Source of the DNA: Oscillospiraceae bacterium | GTDB lineage: Bacteria; Bacillota; Clostridia; Oscillospirales; CAG-272 | Assembly (NCBI GenBank): GCA_015064735.1 | Contig: SVRP01000001.1 | Span: 1-64,000, forward strand | Direction: 5' to 3' | DNA: 64,000 nt | Shown here: piece by piece, positions 16,473-24,807 of the stretch | Layout: each line of letters begins with the position of its first letter | How positions within the stretch are numbered: the stretch's first letter is position 1 | Notes under the pieces: model-generated | The model's input: the letters and a program-made list of their open reading frames with translations, nothing else | The model's database searches: none | What the model was told of the DNA's origin: nothing | Program-made: the position numbers and the translations under genes

Positions 16473-16592
16473 GGTAAAAAATATTTACCAACAGCAAATC
16501 GACCGAATACTGTTGGCTGTATCTTGGCAAAATGCACAAAAAATGCCTACTGTGTTTGTTTGATTATTTAAATTGGGTAAATAAAATTTACC
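16473..16592. promoter_or_regulatory. Twin 17-base dyads, candidate operators upstream of the ABC operon
   Basis: GGTAAA-AAATA-TTTACC at 16473-16489 and GGTAAA-TAAAA-TTTACC at 16576-16592 share perfect six-base arms and a five-base A/T spacer, with starts 103 bases apart. They lie 100-220 bases upstream of the operon promoter. Identical arms and nearly integral-turn spacing suggest a dimeric regulator bound at two sites, but no regulator gene is adjacent. The rest of 16200-16690 holds small hairpins (TTGCAC/GTGCAA at 16437-16456; AATCGTCG/CGACGATT at 16600-16633) and no gene. Confidence 0.5.
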
Positions 16593-16694
16593 AAAAGGGA
16601 ATCGTCGAAAATCAAAATGCAAAAACGACGATTTTGAAAATTCAAAAATTAATTTTTTGTGAATTCTTATATATGTAGGGATTTGACGCAACTA

Positions 16695-16723
16695 TTGACT
16701 TTGAAACCGAATTGTGGTAAGAT
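16695..16723 (+). promoter_or_regulatory. Promoter and about 280-base leader of the ABC-DUF5696 operon
   Basis: TTGACT (16695-16700), 17-base spacer, TAAGAT (16718-16723). The leader to 17008 folds into several GC-rich hairpins: GCCGAT/ATCGGC at 16782-16803, GGGCGA/TCGCCC at 16854-16870 and GCGC/GCGC after it. It matches no riboswitch I know. Confidence 0.65.
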
Positions 16724-17008
16724 ATGCTCATGAAATTACGGCTCTTGTGGGCTATTTATGCCCTGAGTGCCCCCAAACGGTGCCGATAGCCAACGGCATC
16801 GGCTTTGAAGTATAGCTTTGGTGTTGCCTTTTGCCTTTGGCCTTGCGCCTTGAGGGCGAAAGTCTCGCCCAATGGCGCTTTTCTGCGCATAACAGCCTTT
16901 ACTGCGCAGGAAAATGGCACAAAAACAAAGGATACTCGAAGCGCATTGGCAAATGCCGATGGCGACATCAGGCAAACTTCAAAATCATTCACAGGAGGAA
17001 AATTAGGA

Positions 17009-20000
17009 ATGAAAAAGACAAAATTCTTTAGAGTAATAACATTCATGCTCGCAATGATTTTTGTTTTTGGCGGCGGTGCTATGGCAACCAGCGCTGATGA
17101 TACCGGATCATCAACCGGTAACACCGGAGACTGGTTCTCGCAGTACGCCGAGCTTGCGGAGACGATCTCCTACAACGAATATCTCCAGGGGTCTATTGAC
17201 TCCGGCGTTAAGCGTGCGGAAAAGAGCGAGTCGATCTTTGCATGGGAGAACTATACAGGAGTTCTCAACGACAATATGATCGCAGGTGAGGTTACCGAGG
17301 AAAACGAGGAGCTTCACATTACTTACGGCGACGATGGCAAGCCTACGGGCTTGTACATCCCCGACACATACGACGTAACCTGGGTTACCGATAAGATCAC
17401 GGCGCCCGGAAGATACAACATCGTTATCAAGTACTACCCGGTGGAGAATAAGGCTACTCCCGTTGAGAAGATGTTGAGAATAAACGGAAAGATACCTTTC
17501 TCCGAAGCGTGTCAGATAACCATGGACAAGATCTGGAAGACAGAGGCGCCTTATGCTGATGTAGAGATCGATTGGATCCTTCTTGCGGGATATGACGTTC
17601 AGTCCTGCATAGACGAGGCTGCGGCTCACGGCGTAAAGGCGTACGTCGCTACCAAGACTGTTGACAACAAGGAGAAGACCTATCTCAGATACGAAATGCC
17701 TTCGTGCTGGACTGCTGCCAACACCGCATTTGTTGACGGTCTCGGACTTCGTTTCTTTACCAAGGATATTGACGGAAACGAGATCCGCTCCGCTCTTAAC
17801 GATATTCCTGCTTGGTATGAATATACCTTCAAGGATGCAAACGGATACACGCTTGAGCCCTTTGAGGTAGAGCTTGCTCCCGATGCAAACGGACAGGTAT
17901 CCATAACTCTTGAATCTGAAAACGAGCCCGTTATTATTTCGGAGATCAGATTCGAGGTTCCCAAGTCGAATATAACCTACGGCGAATATGCTGCTATGTA
18001 CGCTGCTGAGCCTGAAGGCAAGGGCGTTCTCAAGATTGAGGGCGAATACTTCTCCAGCGTATCCTCGCAGACTATATATCCCGTATCCGATAACACAAGC
18101 GCCATAACCTCTCCTACTGCTACCGACAGATCTCTCCTTAACACCGTAGGCGGTGATAAGTGGCAGTCTGCAGGTCAGTGGATAGAGTATTCGTTCTCTG
18201 TTACCGATTCCGGTAAATACCGAATAGTTCCCAGATTCAAGCAGCACTTGCTTGACGGTATATATACGTCGAGAGCAATCCACATCTTTGGCGGTAATTA
18301 CAACGGATTGCCCTTCCAGGAGGCGGCTTCGCTGAAGTTTGGTTACTCCTCTGACTGGCAGGTCGCTCCTCTGTCCTTGAATGACGGAACTCCTATTGAG
18401 TTCTACTTTGAGGCGGGTGTTGTGTACACTGTCCGCTTTGAGGTTACTCTCGGAGCAATGGGTAATATCGTAAGAGAAGTACAGGAATGTCTTAACCACA
18501 TAAACGAGGATTACCTTAATATATTGAAGCTTACGGGTCCTACGCCTGACGAAAACAACGACTATGGCTTCAACCGCATAATGCCCAATACCATGAGAGA
18601 CATGATCATTCAGTCGAGAAAGCTTGAAAGCATCGCGGCTAGTCTTGCGGAAGAAGCGGGCGGAAAGAGTACAAACTCCGCAACCCTTGAAAAGATATCC
18701 CGTGTGCTTTATGAAATGGGATCCGACGAGGAATCGGTTGCTAAGAATCTTGAACAGCTCAAGACCTATATCGGTACTCTCGGTACGTGGCTGTCCGACG
18801 CAAAAACTCAGCCTCTCGTGATAGACTTCATCAATATTCAGCCCGGATCTGCACCTCTGCCTAAGGCAAAGCCCGGATTCTTCCGTGCGCTGTGGTATGA
18901 AATACTCGGCTTCCTGCGTAGCTTCTTCCGTAACTACGACAGAATGGGTGCTATGTCTATTCCCGATGAGAACGAGGTTGTTGAGGTATGGCTTGCATAC
19001 GGTAGAGACCAGGCTCAGGTTATAAGAGGACTTATAAACAATGACTTTACTTCGGTAGGAGGCGCGCCTGTAAACCTCAAACTGGTTTCGGCGGGAACGC
19101 TGTTGCCGTCAATACTTTCGGGTAAGGGACCGGATGTTTACATCGGTCTTGGACAGGGAGACGTTATTAACTACGCGATCCGCGGAGCCCTGACTTCTAT
19201 TGATGACCTTCCCGAGCAGGGAGAATATAAGGGAAATCCTGAAGCGTTTATCAGGGATTTCGGACAGACTCCCGAAGAATTCTACGCGGAATACAAAGAA
19301 TCCAGAAGCGACTTTAACGAAGCTGCGATGATAGTTCTTGAAATAGAGAACAGCGCAGGAGAAATGCACTGCTACGGACTTCCCGAGACTCAGAACTTCA
19401 GCATGATGTTCGTTCGTAACGACATTATGGCAGAGCTTGGAATCACCAAGCTTGAGACATGGGATGACGTTAAGGCGGCAATTCCCGTACTTCAGGCAAA
19501 CAACATGCAGATAGGAATGCATAACGACGTTAAGATATTCCTTTACCAGTACGGAGATGAGCTCTTTGCTGACGGCGGTATGAGAATAAATCTTGACTCT
19601 CCCGTTGCAGAAGATGCTTTCTCAACCATGTGTGATTTCTTCACCATGTACTCATTCCCCTACAAGTATGACTTTGCAAACCGTTTCAGAACAGGTGAAA
19701 TGCCTATCGGATTCGCAACCTACACTGCAACCTATAACCAGCTCAAGGTATTTGCAACCGAGATCGAAGGTCTCTGGTCCATGTACCCAATGCCCGGTGT
19801 ATATAATAATGAAGGAAAGATCAACCGTGAGTCTGTATCTACGGTCAGCGCAATCGTAATGATCGTTGGCTGTGAGAACAAGCACGATTCCTGGGAATTC
19901 ATGCGTTGGCATGTTGGCGCAAAGTGTCAGGTAGATTACTCCAATGAAATGGTAGCAATTCTCGGACCTTCCGCTAAGCACGCAACCGCAAGCAGAACAG

Positions 20001-20572
20001 CTCTTGAGAGTATGCCTTGGACCAATGCCGAGAGAAACCAGATCATGCAGCAGTTCGACGAGCTTGCATCTATTCCTAACTACCCCGGAAGCTATATAGT
20101 TGACCGTTATCTTAAGTTTGCGTTCCTCGATGCTTATGACGATAACCTTGACCCTGTTAAGGCACTCAGACAGCACATTTCTACAATTAATAAGGAAATA
20201 GCGCGTAAGCGTCAGGAATTCGATCTTGAAATCCTTGAAATAGAGGTTAAATACGAGATAGCTGAACTGAAGGACGAGAGAAAGGGAAGCACGAGAATTT
20301 GTGCTACTCTTGCTGAAAAGAGACTGAGAGAAGCATACTACATGCTGTGCGATATGAGCTACGGAGCTGAGTACAATGATGTTTGCGGCAACTTGACGAA
20401 GCTCATAACGATGTCGGCGTACGAGACCCGAGATCATGCATCGATCGGTGAGTTTACCGATAACCTCGAAGCATTGGCACATTCTAAAGGTAACAATCAG
20501 TTCGACGATGTTATTGGCAAATTGAGAGATGCGATAAAGGCACTCAAATCCTATGAGACCTACAGAAAATAA
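17009..20572 (+). CDS. Giant extracellular solute-binding protein with carbohydrate-binding-like N-terminal half
   Basis: Probably captures an oligosaccharide for the permeases encoded next. The 1187-residue product has a signal peptide (TFMLAMIFVFGGGAMA, cleavage near 30) but no lipobox Cys. Two beta-sandwich, CBM-like regions (about 60-330 and 340-500, the second with GQWIEYSFSVTDSGKYRIVP) precede a helical segment and a hydrophobic FFRALWYEILGFLRSFF stretch near 630. A family-1-type sugar-binding domain (about 650-1060, EVWLAYGRDQAQVIRGL, SGKGPDVYIGLGQGD) is followed by a charged coiled-coil tail. Typical binding proteins have about 430 residues. The start is the ATG with ACAGGAGG upstream; an in-frame ATG 204 bases earlier lies in the leader and is rejected. 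First gene of the operon. Confidence 0.85.
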   Translation: MKKTKFFRVITFMLAMIFVFGGGAMATSADDTGSSTGNTGDWFSQYAELAETISYNEYLQGSIDSGVKRAEKSESIFAWENYTGVLNDNMIAGEVTEENEELHITYGDDGKPTGLYIPDTYDVTWVTDKITAPGRYNIVIKYYPVENKATPVEKMLRINGKIPFSEACQITMDKIWKTEAPYADVEIDWILLAGYDVQSCIDEAAAHGVKAYVATKTVDNKEKTYLRYEMPSCWTAANTAFVDGLGLRFFTKDIDGNEIRSALNDIPAWYEYTFKDANGYTLEPFEVELAPDANGQVSITLESENEPVIISEIRFEVPKSNITYGEYAAMYAAEPEGKGVLKIEGEYFSSVSSQTIYPVSDNTSAITSPTATDRSLLNTVGGDKWQSAGQWIEYSFSVTDSGKYRIVPRFKQHLLDGIYTSRAIHIFGGNYNGLPFQEAASLKFGYSSDWQVAPLSLNDGTPIEFYFEAGVVYTVRFEVTLGAMGNIVREVQECLNHINEDYLNILKLTGPTPDENNDYGFNRIMPNTMRDMIIQSRKLESIAASLAEEAGGKSTNSATLEKISRVLYEMGSDEESVAKNLEQLKTYIGTLGTWLSDAKTQPLVIDFINIQPGSAPLPKAKPGFFRALWYEILGFLRSFFRNYDRMGAMSIPDENEVVEVWLAYGRDQAQVIRGLINNDFTSVGGAPVNLKLVSAGTLLPSILSGKGPDVYIGLGQGDVINYAIRGALTSIDDLPEQGEYKGNPEAFIRDFGQTPEEFYAEYKESRSDFNEAAMIVLEIENSAGEMHCYGLPETQNFSMMFVRNDIMAELGITKLETWDDVKAAIPVLQANNMQIGMHNDVKIFLYQYGDELFADGGMRINLDSPVAEDAFSTMCDFFTMYSFPYKYDFANRFRTGEMPIGFATYTATYNQLKVFATEIEGLWSMYPMPGVYNNEGKINRESVSTVSAIVMIVGCENKHDSWEFMRWHVGAKCQVDYSNEMVAILGPSAKHATASRTALESMPWTNAERNQIMQQFDELASIPNYPGSYIVDRYLKFAFLDAYDDNLDPVKALRQHISTINKEIARKRQEFDLEILEIEVKYEIAELKDERKGSTRICATLAEKRLREAYYMLCDMSYGAEYNDVCGNLTKLITMSAYETRDHASIGEFTDNLEALAHSKGNNQFDDVIGKLRDAIKALKSYETYRK

Positions 20573-20612
20573 CTGTAGAAGACTAAAATACTAATGAAGG
20601 AGAAAAAGAATT

Positions 20613-21560
20613 ATGTCCCCGACAAAGGCTAAGAAAAAAGCTGTTGCGCGTAAGGATATGTCGCGTATGGCGTGGACGTGGAAGGAAATGAAGCGTAACT
20701 GGGTTGCATACCTTATGGTTGCTCCCTACATGCTAATCTTCTGCTGCTTTACGGTTTTGCCCGTATTGCTGTCCATCGTAATCAGCTTTACAGACTTTAA
20801 CCTGCTTGAGATGCCTAACATCGTATGGTTTGACAACTACATAAGATTGTTCCTCGATGACGACATATTCCTATTAGCGGCACAAAATACGCTTATATTT
20901 GCAGCGATCGTTGGACCTGTATCATATTTTATGTCCCTTTTGATCGCGTGGTTTATTAACGAGCTTTCCCCCAAGATAAGAGCGATAGTAACCCTTATAT
21001 TCTACGCTCCCTCTATTTCGGGACAGGTTTACCTCGTATGGGCAACGCTGTTCTCCAGCGACCAATACGGTTGGGCAAACGCATGGCTCATGAAATTGGA
21101 CATTATAACAAAAGAAATAGCATGGTTTGAGGATGCGGACTACGTTATGCCGCTGTGTATCATAGTTGCTCTTTGGACCTCACTTGGTACGGCGTTCCTG
21201 TCATTCATTGCGGGCTTGCAGGGAATTGATAAGGCACAGTACGAAGCGGGTGCTGTTGACGGTATTAGAAACAGATGGCAGGAGCTTTGGTATATTACGC
21301 TTCCCAACATGAAGCCACAGCTTATGTTCGGTGCGGTAATGGCTATTACTCAGTCCTTCGGTTTCGGAGGCGTCGTAACCGCCCTCTGCGGATTCCCCTC
21401 CGTTGACTACGCGGCGCATACGATAGTTCACCACCTTGAGGACTACGGTTCGCAACGATTTGAGATAGGTTACTCGTCAACCATAGCGGTAATCCTGTTC
21501 TTGGTAATGATCGGAGCTAATGCCCTGGTTAAAAAGATACTTTCAAAGGTAGGATCGTGA
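20613..21560 (+). CDS. Sugar ABC transporter permease, MalF/UgpA type (pair 1)
   Basis: Inner-membrane half of a carbohydrate importer, 315 residues with six membrane helices. The ATPase-contact EAA loop reads YEAGAVDGIRNRWQELWYIT (near 210-230), followed by LPNMKPQ. The N-terminus is basic and cytoplasmic. The gene follows the binding protein by 40 bases and is separated by one base from the second permease gene. No ATPase gene lies in the operon, so it presumably uses a shared MsmK/UgpC-type ATPase encoded elsewhere, as is common in Gram-positive bacteria. Confidence 0.92.
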   Translation: MSPTKAKKKAVARKDMSRMAWTWKEMKRNWVAYLMVAPYMLIFCCFTVLPVLLSIVISFTDFNLLEMPNIVWFDNYIRLFLDDDIFLLAAQNTLIFAAIVGPVSYFMSLLIAWFINELSPKIRAIVTLIFYAPSISGQVYLVWATLFSSDQYGWANAWLMKLDIITKEIAWFEDADYVMPLCIIVALWTSLGTAFLSFIAGLQGIDKAQYEAGAVDGIRNRWQELWYITLPNMKPQLMFGAVMAITQSFGFGGVVTALCGFPSVDYAAHTIVHHLEDYGSQRFEIGYSSTIAVILFLVMIGANALVKKILSKVGS

Positions 21561-21561
21561 T

Positions 21562-22437
21562 ATGGCAAAGAAATTAAGAACAAGAAAACATAAAGTCGTC
21601 CTGTCACGTTCCAGAGGAGGAGACGTTGGAATTACGATTATGCTCGTGCTTTTGGGTATATTCATGTTCCTTCCTATGTATTACGTTGTAATTCAGTCCC
21701 TGAAGCCTCTTGATGAGCTTTGGATGTTCCCTCCGAGATTCTGGGTTGCAAGACCGAGCTTTAAGAACTTTAAAGACCTGTTTACCTTGATGAGCGGAAA
21801 TATGGTGCCCTTCTCAAGGTACATATTCAACACAGTATTTACGGCAGTAGCCGGAACCTTCGGAAACCTGTTCATTTCGTCCTTGGCAGCTTACGCAATG
21901 GCGAAGATAAAGTTCCCCGGAGGACGCGGAATGTTCAGTCTGGTAAGAACATCTCTTATGTTCCACCAAACGGTTACCGCGGTATGCTGCTTTATCCTTA
22001 TGAGCGCATTTAATATGATAGATACCTACTGGGCTATCATCGTTCCCGCATGGGCAACGTCTCTTGGACTTTACCTTATGAAGCAGTTCATGGAGACCAA
22101 CGTAACCGACGCGGTTCTCGAAAGTGCGCGTCTTGACGGTGCAAGTGAGCTCCGTACTTTCTGGATAATCGCAATGCCCATGGTTAAGCCTGCATGGCTG
22201 ACACTTATCATATACTCATTCCAGGATCTTTGGAATAAGGGCGCATCTATCTACATCCACTCCGAGCAGTTGAAATCTCTCAACTATGCAATACAGCAGA
22301 TCACGGCAGGTGGTATCAAGCGTGCGGGCGCAAGCGCAGCCGCAACGGTTGTAATGATGATGGTACCTATCCTCGTATTCGTTATTTCGCAGTCGAACAT
22401 AATTGAAACGATGGGATCCAGTGGTATGAAAGACTAA
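21562..22437 (+). CDS. Carbohydrate ABC transporter permease, MalG/UgpE type (pair 1)
   Basis: Partner permease of 291 residues with six membrane helices and the EAA loop ESARLDGASELRTFWIIAMP (near 190-210). The N-terminal PMYYVVIQSLKPLDEL is typical of MalG-type subunits. It starts one base after the stop of the MalF-type gene, so translation is probably coupled and the products made in equal amounts. Together they would form the channel for the giant binding protein. Confidence 0.92.
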   Translation: MAKKLRTRKHKVVLSRSRGGDVGITIMLVLLGIFMFLPMYYVVIQSLKPLDELWMFPPRFWVARPSFKNFKDLFTLMSGNMVPFSRYIFNTVFTAVAGTFGNLFISSLAAYAMAKIKFPGGRGMFSLVRTSLMFHQTVTAVCCFILMSAFNMIDTYWAIIVPAWATSLGLYLMKQFMETNVTDAVLESARLDGASELRTFWIIAMPMVKPAWLTLIIYSFQDLWNKGASIYIHSEQLKSLNYAIQQITAGGIKRAGASAAATVVMMMVPILVFVISQSNIIETMGSSGMKD

Positions 22438-22454
22438 TTTACAGGAGGAGAAAC

Positions 22455-24785
22455 ATGAAAAAGATAATATCTATTATGTTCGTGTTGATAACAGCGTTTA
22501 CATTGTTGGCTCTTCCTGTAAATGCAGCAACACCCTATCAGACGTATACGTATTCGATAGACGGAACTGCGCTCAATTCTCCTGATGCATATACTCCTCA
22601 GCGTGAAGTTGATGCAAGATATATGGGCCTTGAGAATGAGGAAACACTTCGTAAATTTCATCCCGAATTTGACGAAATATGCAAAAGGGTGATATCAACT
22701 CAGGAACAGCTTGAGAATATGTTGCCTTCCGATAAGGACTATAAGGATGCTGAGAACGCAAACAAGGATGCAATCAAGGCACGCGATGAAGCTTACAAGA
22801 AGCTTTCAAGAATCTCCAATCCCACGGATATTGAGGTTGACGAGAACAAGAACGTATATATCGTTGATAACGGAAATGACAGAATAATTGTTCTTGATAA
22901 ATATTATAAGGTAAAGTTTATAATATCAAGCTTCTACAACAGAATGGGTATTTCCGACAGCCTTAAAGGACCTCAGGGAGTATATATAACTCCCGATAAT
23001 GAGCTTCAGAACAAAGAGGGAAAGATATACGTATGCGATACCGGTTCTTACCGAATAGTAACCTTCGACCTGGAAGGAAACTTTATTGACATCGTTCCGG
23101 AGCCTGAATCCAGTCTCTTTGGAACCGACCATATCTATAAGCCTGTGGCTATTGCGGTCGATGCATACGACAGACTTTACGTTGTTTCCAGTACAACCTA
23201 TCAGGGTATCATCGTTATGACCGAAAAGGGAGAGTTTACAGGATTCGTAGGCGCCCAGAAGGTTGACATAAGCGCATGGGATAAGTTCTGGAACAGATTT
23301 AAGACCGAAAAGCAGAAAAACAAGGATGAGGCCAAGATCTCTACTGCGTACAATAATATAACTCTTTCCGGAGACTTTATTTACGCTACGATTACCCTTT
23401 CTCAGGAGTACGAATCCAAGGTTACCGCAGCTTTGAAGGATAAGTCCGGTGATTACGCTCCCGTTAAGATGCTCAACGCATCGGGCGATGAGATTATGAG
23501 ACGTAACGGCTTCTTCGGTCCCGGAGGAGAGGTTGACCACAAGAAGATGGAAGCATCCGATACGATCTTCGGTTCTTCTACAATAGTTGACGTAGCAGTA
23601 GGACCCGAAAAGACATGGTCCATAATCGACCAGAAGCGAAGCAAGGTATTTACATACGACTTTGACGGTAACCTTTTGTTCGCGTTTGGTGATATGGGAC
23701 GTCAGCTTGGTAATATTTCCAAGGAAGGCTTGAACGGTATAGTATATCAGGGAGATGCAATGCTTCTTCTTAACAAGACGAAGGCAACATTTACCGTATA
23801 CAACAGAACCGAATATGGAGATATTCTGGTGCAGGCTCTCGCAAACCAGAATAACCGAAAGAACGACGAGGCTATTGAGGACTGGGAAGAGATTCTTAAG
23901 AGAAACTCCAACTTCGATGCTGCGTACATCGGAATCGGTAATGCTCTTGCTAACCAGAACAAATATGCTGAATCGTTGGATTACTACAAGGCAGCATATG
24001 ATACCGAGAATTACTCCATAGCATATAAGGAGCTGAGAAAGGAATGGATATCCAAGTTCATTATCCTTATTCCTATATTTATAATAGCCGTTGCAATCGG
24101 ATGCAGCAAATTCCTCGGCTTTGCAAAGAAGTACAACAAGCGTGTGTCCACTATGAAGGGCAAGCGTACCTATGCTCAGGAAATTATGTTCGTGTTCCAC
24201 ATAATATTCCATCCCTTCGATGGATTCTGGGATTTGAAGCATGAGAAGAGAGGCTCCTTGAGAGGCGCACTTACAGTATTGGGTGCTACACTCGTTGTGT
24301 TCTACTATCAGGCAATAGGACGCGGATACATTATGAACGCCAAGGAAGAGTATGCTTCGATAATAAACGTATTTATCGGACTTTTGGTTCCTTTGTTCCT
24401 TTGGGTAGTATCTAACTGGTGCTTGACAACCCTTTTCGAGGGAGAAGGAAGCTTCAAGGATATATTCATAGCAACCTGTTATTCATTGGCTCCGTTGGTA
24501 ATTATCCTTATCCCCGTAACAATAGCGTCTAACTTCATTATTGCAAGTGAGGTTGGTCTCATTACGCTCTTCTCGACGATTGCGTATATCTGGACGGGTA
24601 TTTTGATATTCTTCGGAACTATGGTAACTCACGACTATTCAATGGGTAAGAACGTTATAACGACGGTCGGAACCATACTTGGAATGGTAGTTATTATGTT
24701 TATTGCTATTCTGTTCTCCACGTTGCTTGGAAAACTTGTAGGATTCGTTACCAACATTGTAACCGAGATCCAGTTCAGAATGTAA
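22455..24785 (+). CDS. NHL-propeller/TPR protein with C-terminal Yip1 membrane domain
   Basis: A 776-residue membrane protein. A signal peptide (FVLITAFTLLALPVNAA) leads to a six-bladed NHL-type propeller at about 115-450, with blades such as PTDIEVDENKNVYIVDNGND, KIYVCDTGSYRIVTF and PVAIAVDAYDRLYVVSS. A short TPR pair follows (about 455-520, WEEILKRNSNFDAAYIGIGN), then one helix (FIILIPIFIIAVAIG) and a Yip1-type domain with about five helices (about 575-770). The propeller would face outside and the Yip1 part lies in the membrane. It may dock glycan-handling partners or sense ligand; neither is shown. It sits between permease pair 1 and the DUF5696 gene in the same operon. Confidence 0.82.
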   Translation: MKKIISIMFVLITAFTLLALPVNAATPYQTYTYSIDGTALNSPDAYTPQREVDARYMGLENEETLRKFHPEFDEICKRVISTQEQLENMLPSDKDYKDAENANKDAIKARDEAYKKLSRISNPTDIEVDENKNVYIVDNGNDRIIVLDKYYKVKFIISSFYNRMGISDSLKGPQGVYITPDNELQNKEGKIYVCDTGSYRIVTFDLEGNFIDIVPEPESSLFGTDHIYKPVAIAVDAYDRLYVVSSTTYQGIIVMTEKGEFTGFVGAQKVDISAWDKFWNRFKTEKQKNKDEAKISTAYNNITLSGDFIYATITLSQEYESKVTAALKDKSGDYAPVKMLNASGDEIMRRNGFFGPGGEVDHKKMEASDTIFGSSTIVDVAVGPEKTWSIIDQKRSKVFTYDFDGNLLFAFGDMGRQLGNISKEGLNGIVYQGDAMLLLNKTKATFTVYNRTEYGDILVQALANQNNRKNDEAIEDWEEILKRNSNFDAAYIGIGNALANQNKYAESLDYYKAAYDTENYSIAYKELRKEWISKFIILIPIFIIAVAIGCSKFLGFAKKYNKRVSTMKGKRTYAQEIMFVFHIIFHPFDGFWDLKHEKRGSLRGALTVLGATLVVFYYQAIGRGYIMNAKEEYASIINVFIGLLVPLFLWVVSNWCLTTLFEGEGSFKDIFIATCYSLAPLVIILIPVTIASNFIIASEVGLITLFSTIAYIWTGILIFFGTMVTHDYSMGKNVITTVGTILGMVVIMFIAILFSTLLGKLVGFVTNIVTEIQFRM

Positions 24786-24807
24786 GAAAGATGGGAGGAA
24801 AATATTT

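Noticed and set aside
16730..16789. 19-codon leader-peptide frame at the operon promoter
   Set aside because: Its start coincides with the predicted transcription start and has no ribosome site.
16805..17008. Upstream in-frame start of the giant binding protein
   Set aside because: It would add 68 residues ahead of a clear signal peptide and overlap the hairpin-rich leader; the ATG at 17009 has an ideal ribosome site.
16730..17008. Riboswitch in the operon leader
   Set aside because: Hairpins are present but I could match none of the known conserved cores; the sequence looks like degenerate GC-rich repeats.
17111..18499. A 462-codon frame antisense to the giant binding-protein gene
   Set aside because: It lies wholly opposite a gene with a signal peptide, domains and ribosome site, has no recognisable protein features and no ribosome site; a codon-bias shadow.
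22926..24242. A 438-codon frame antisense to the NHL-Yip1 gene
   Set aside because: No start signals or protein motifs; the plus-strand gene is well supported.
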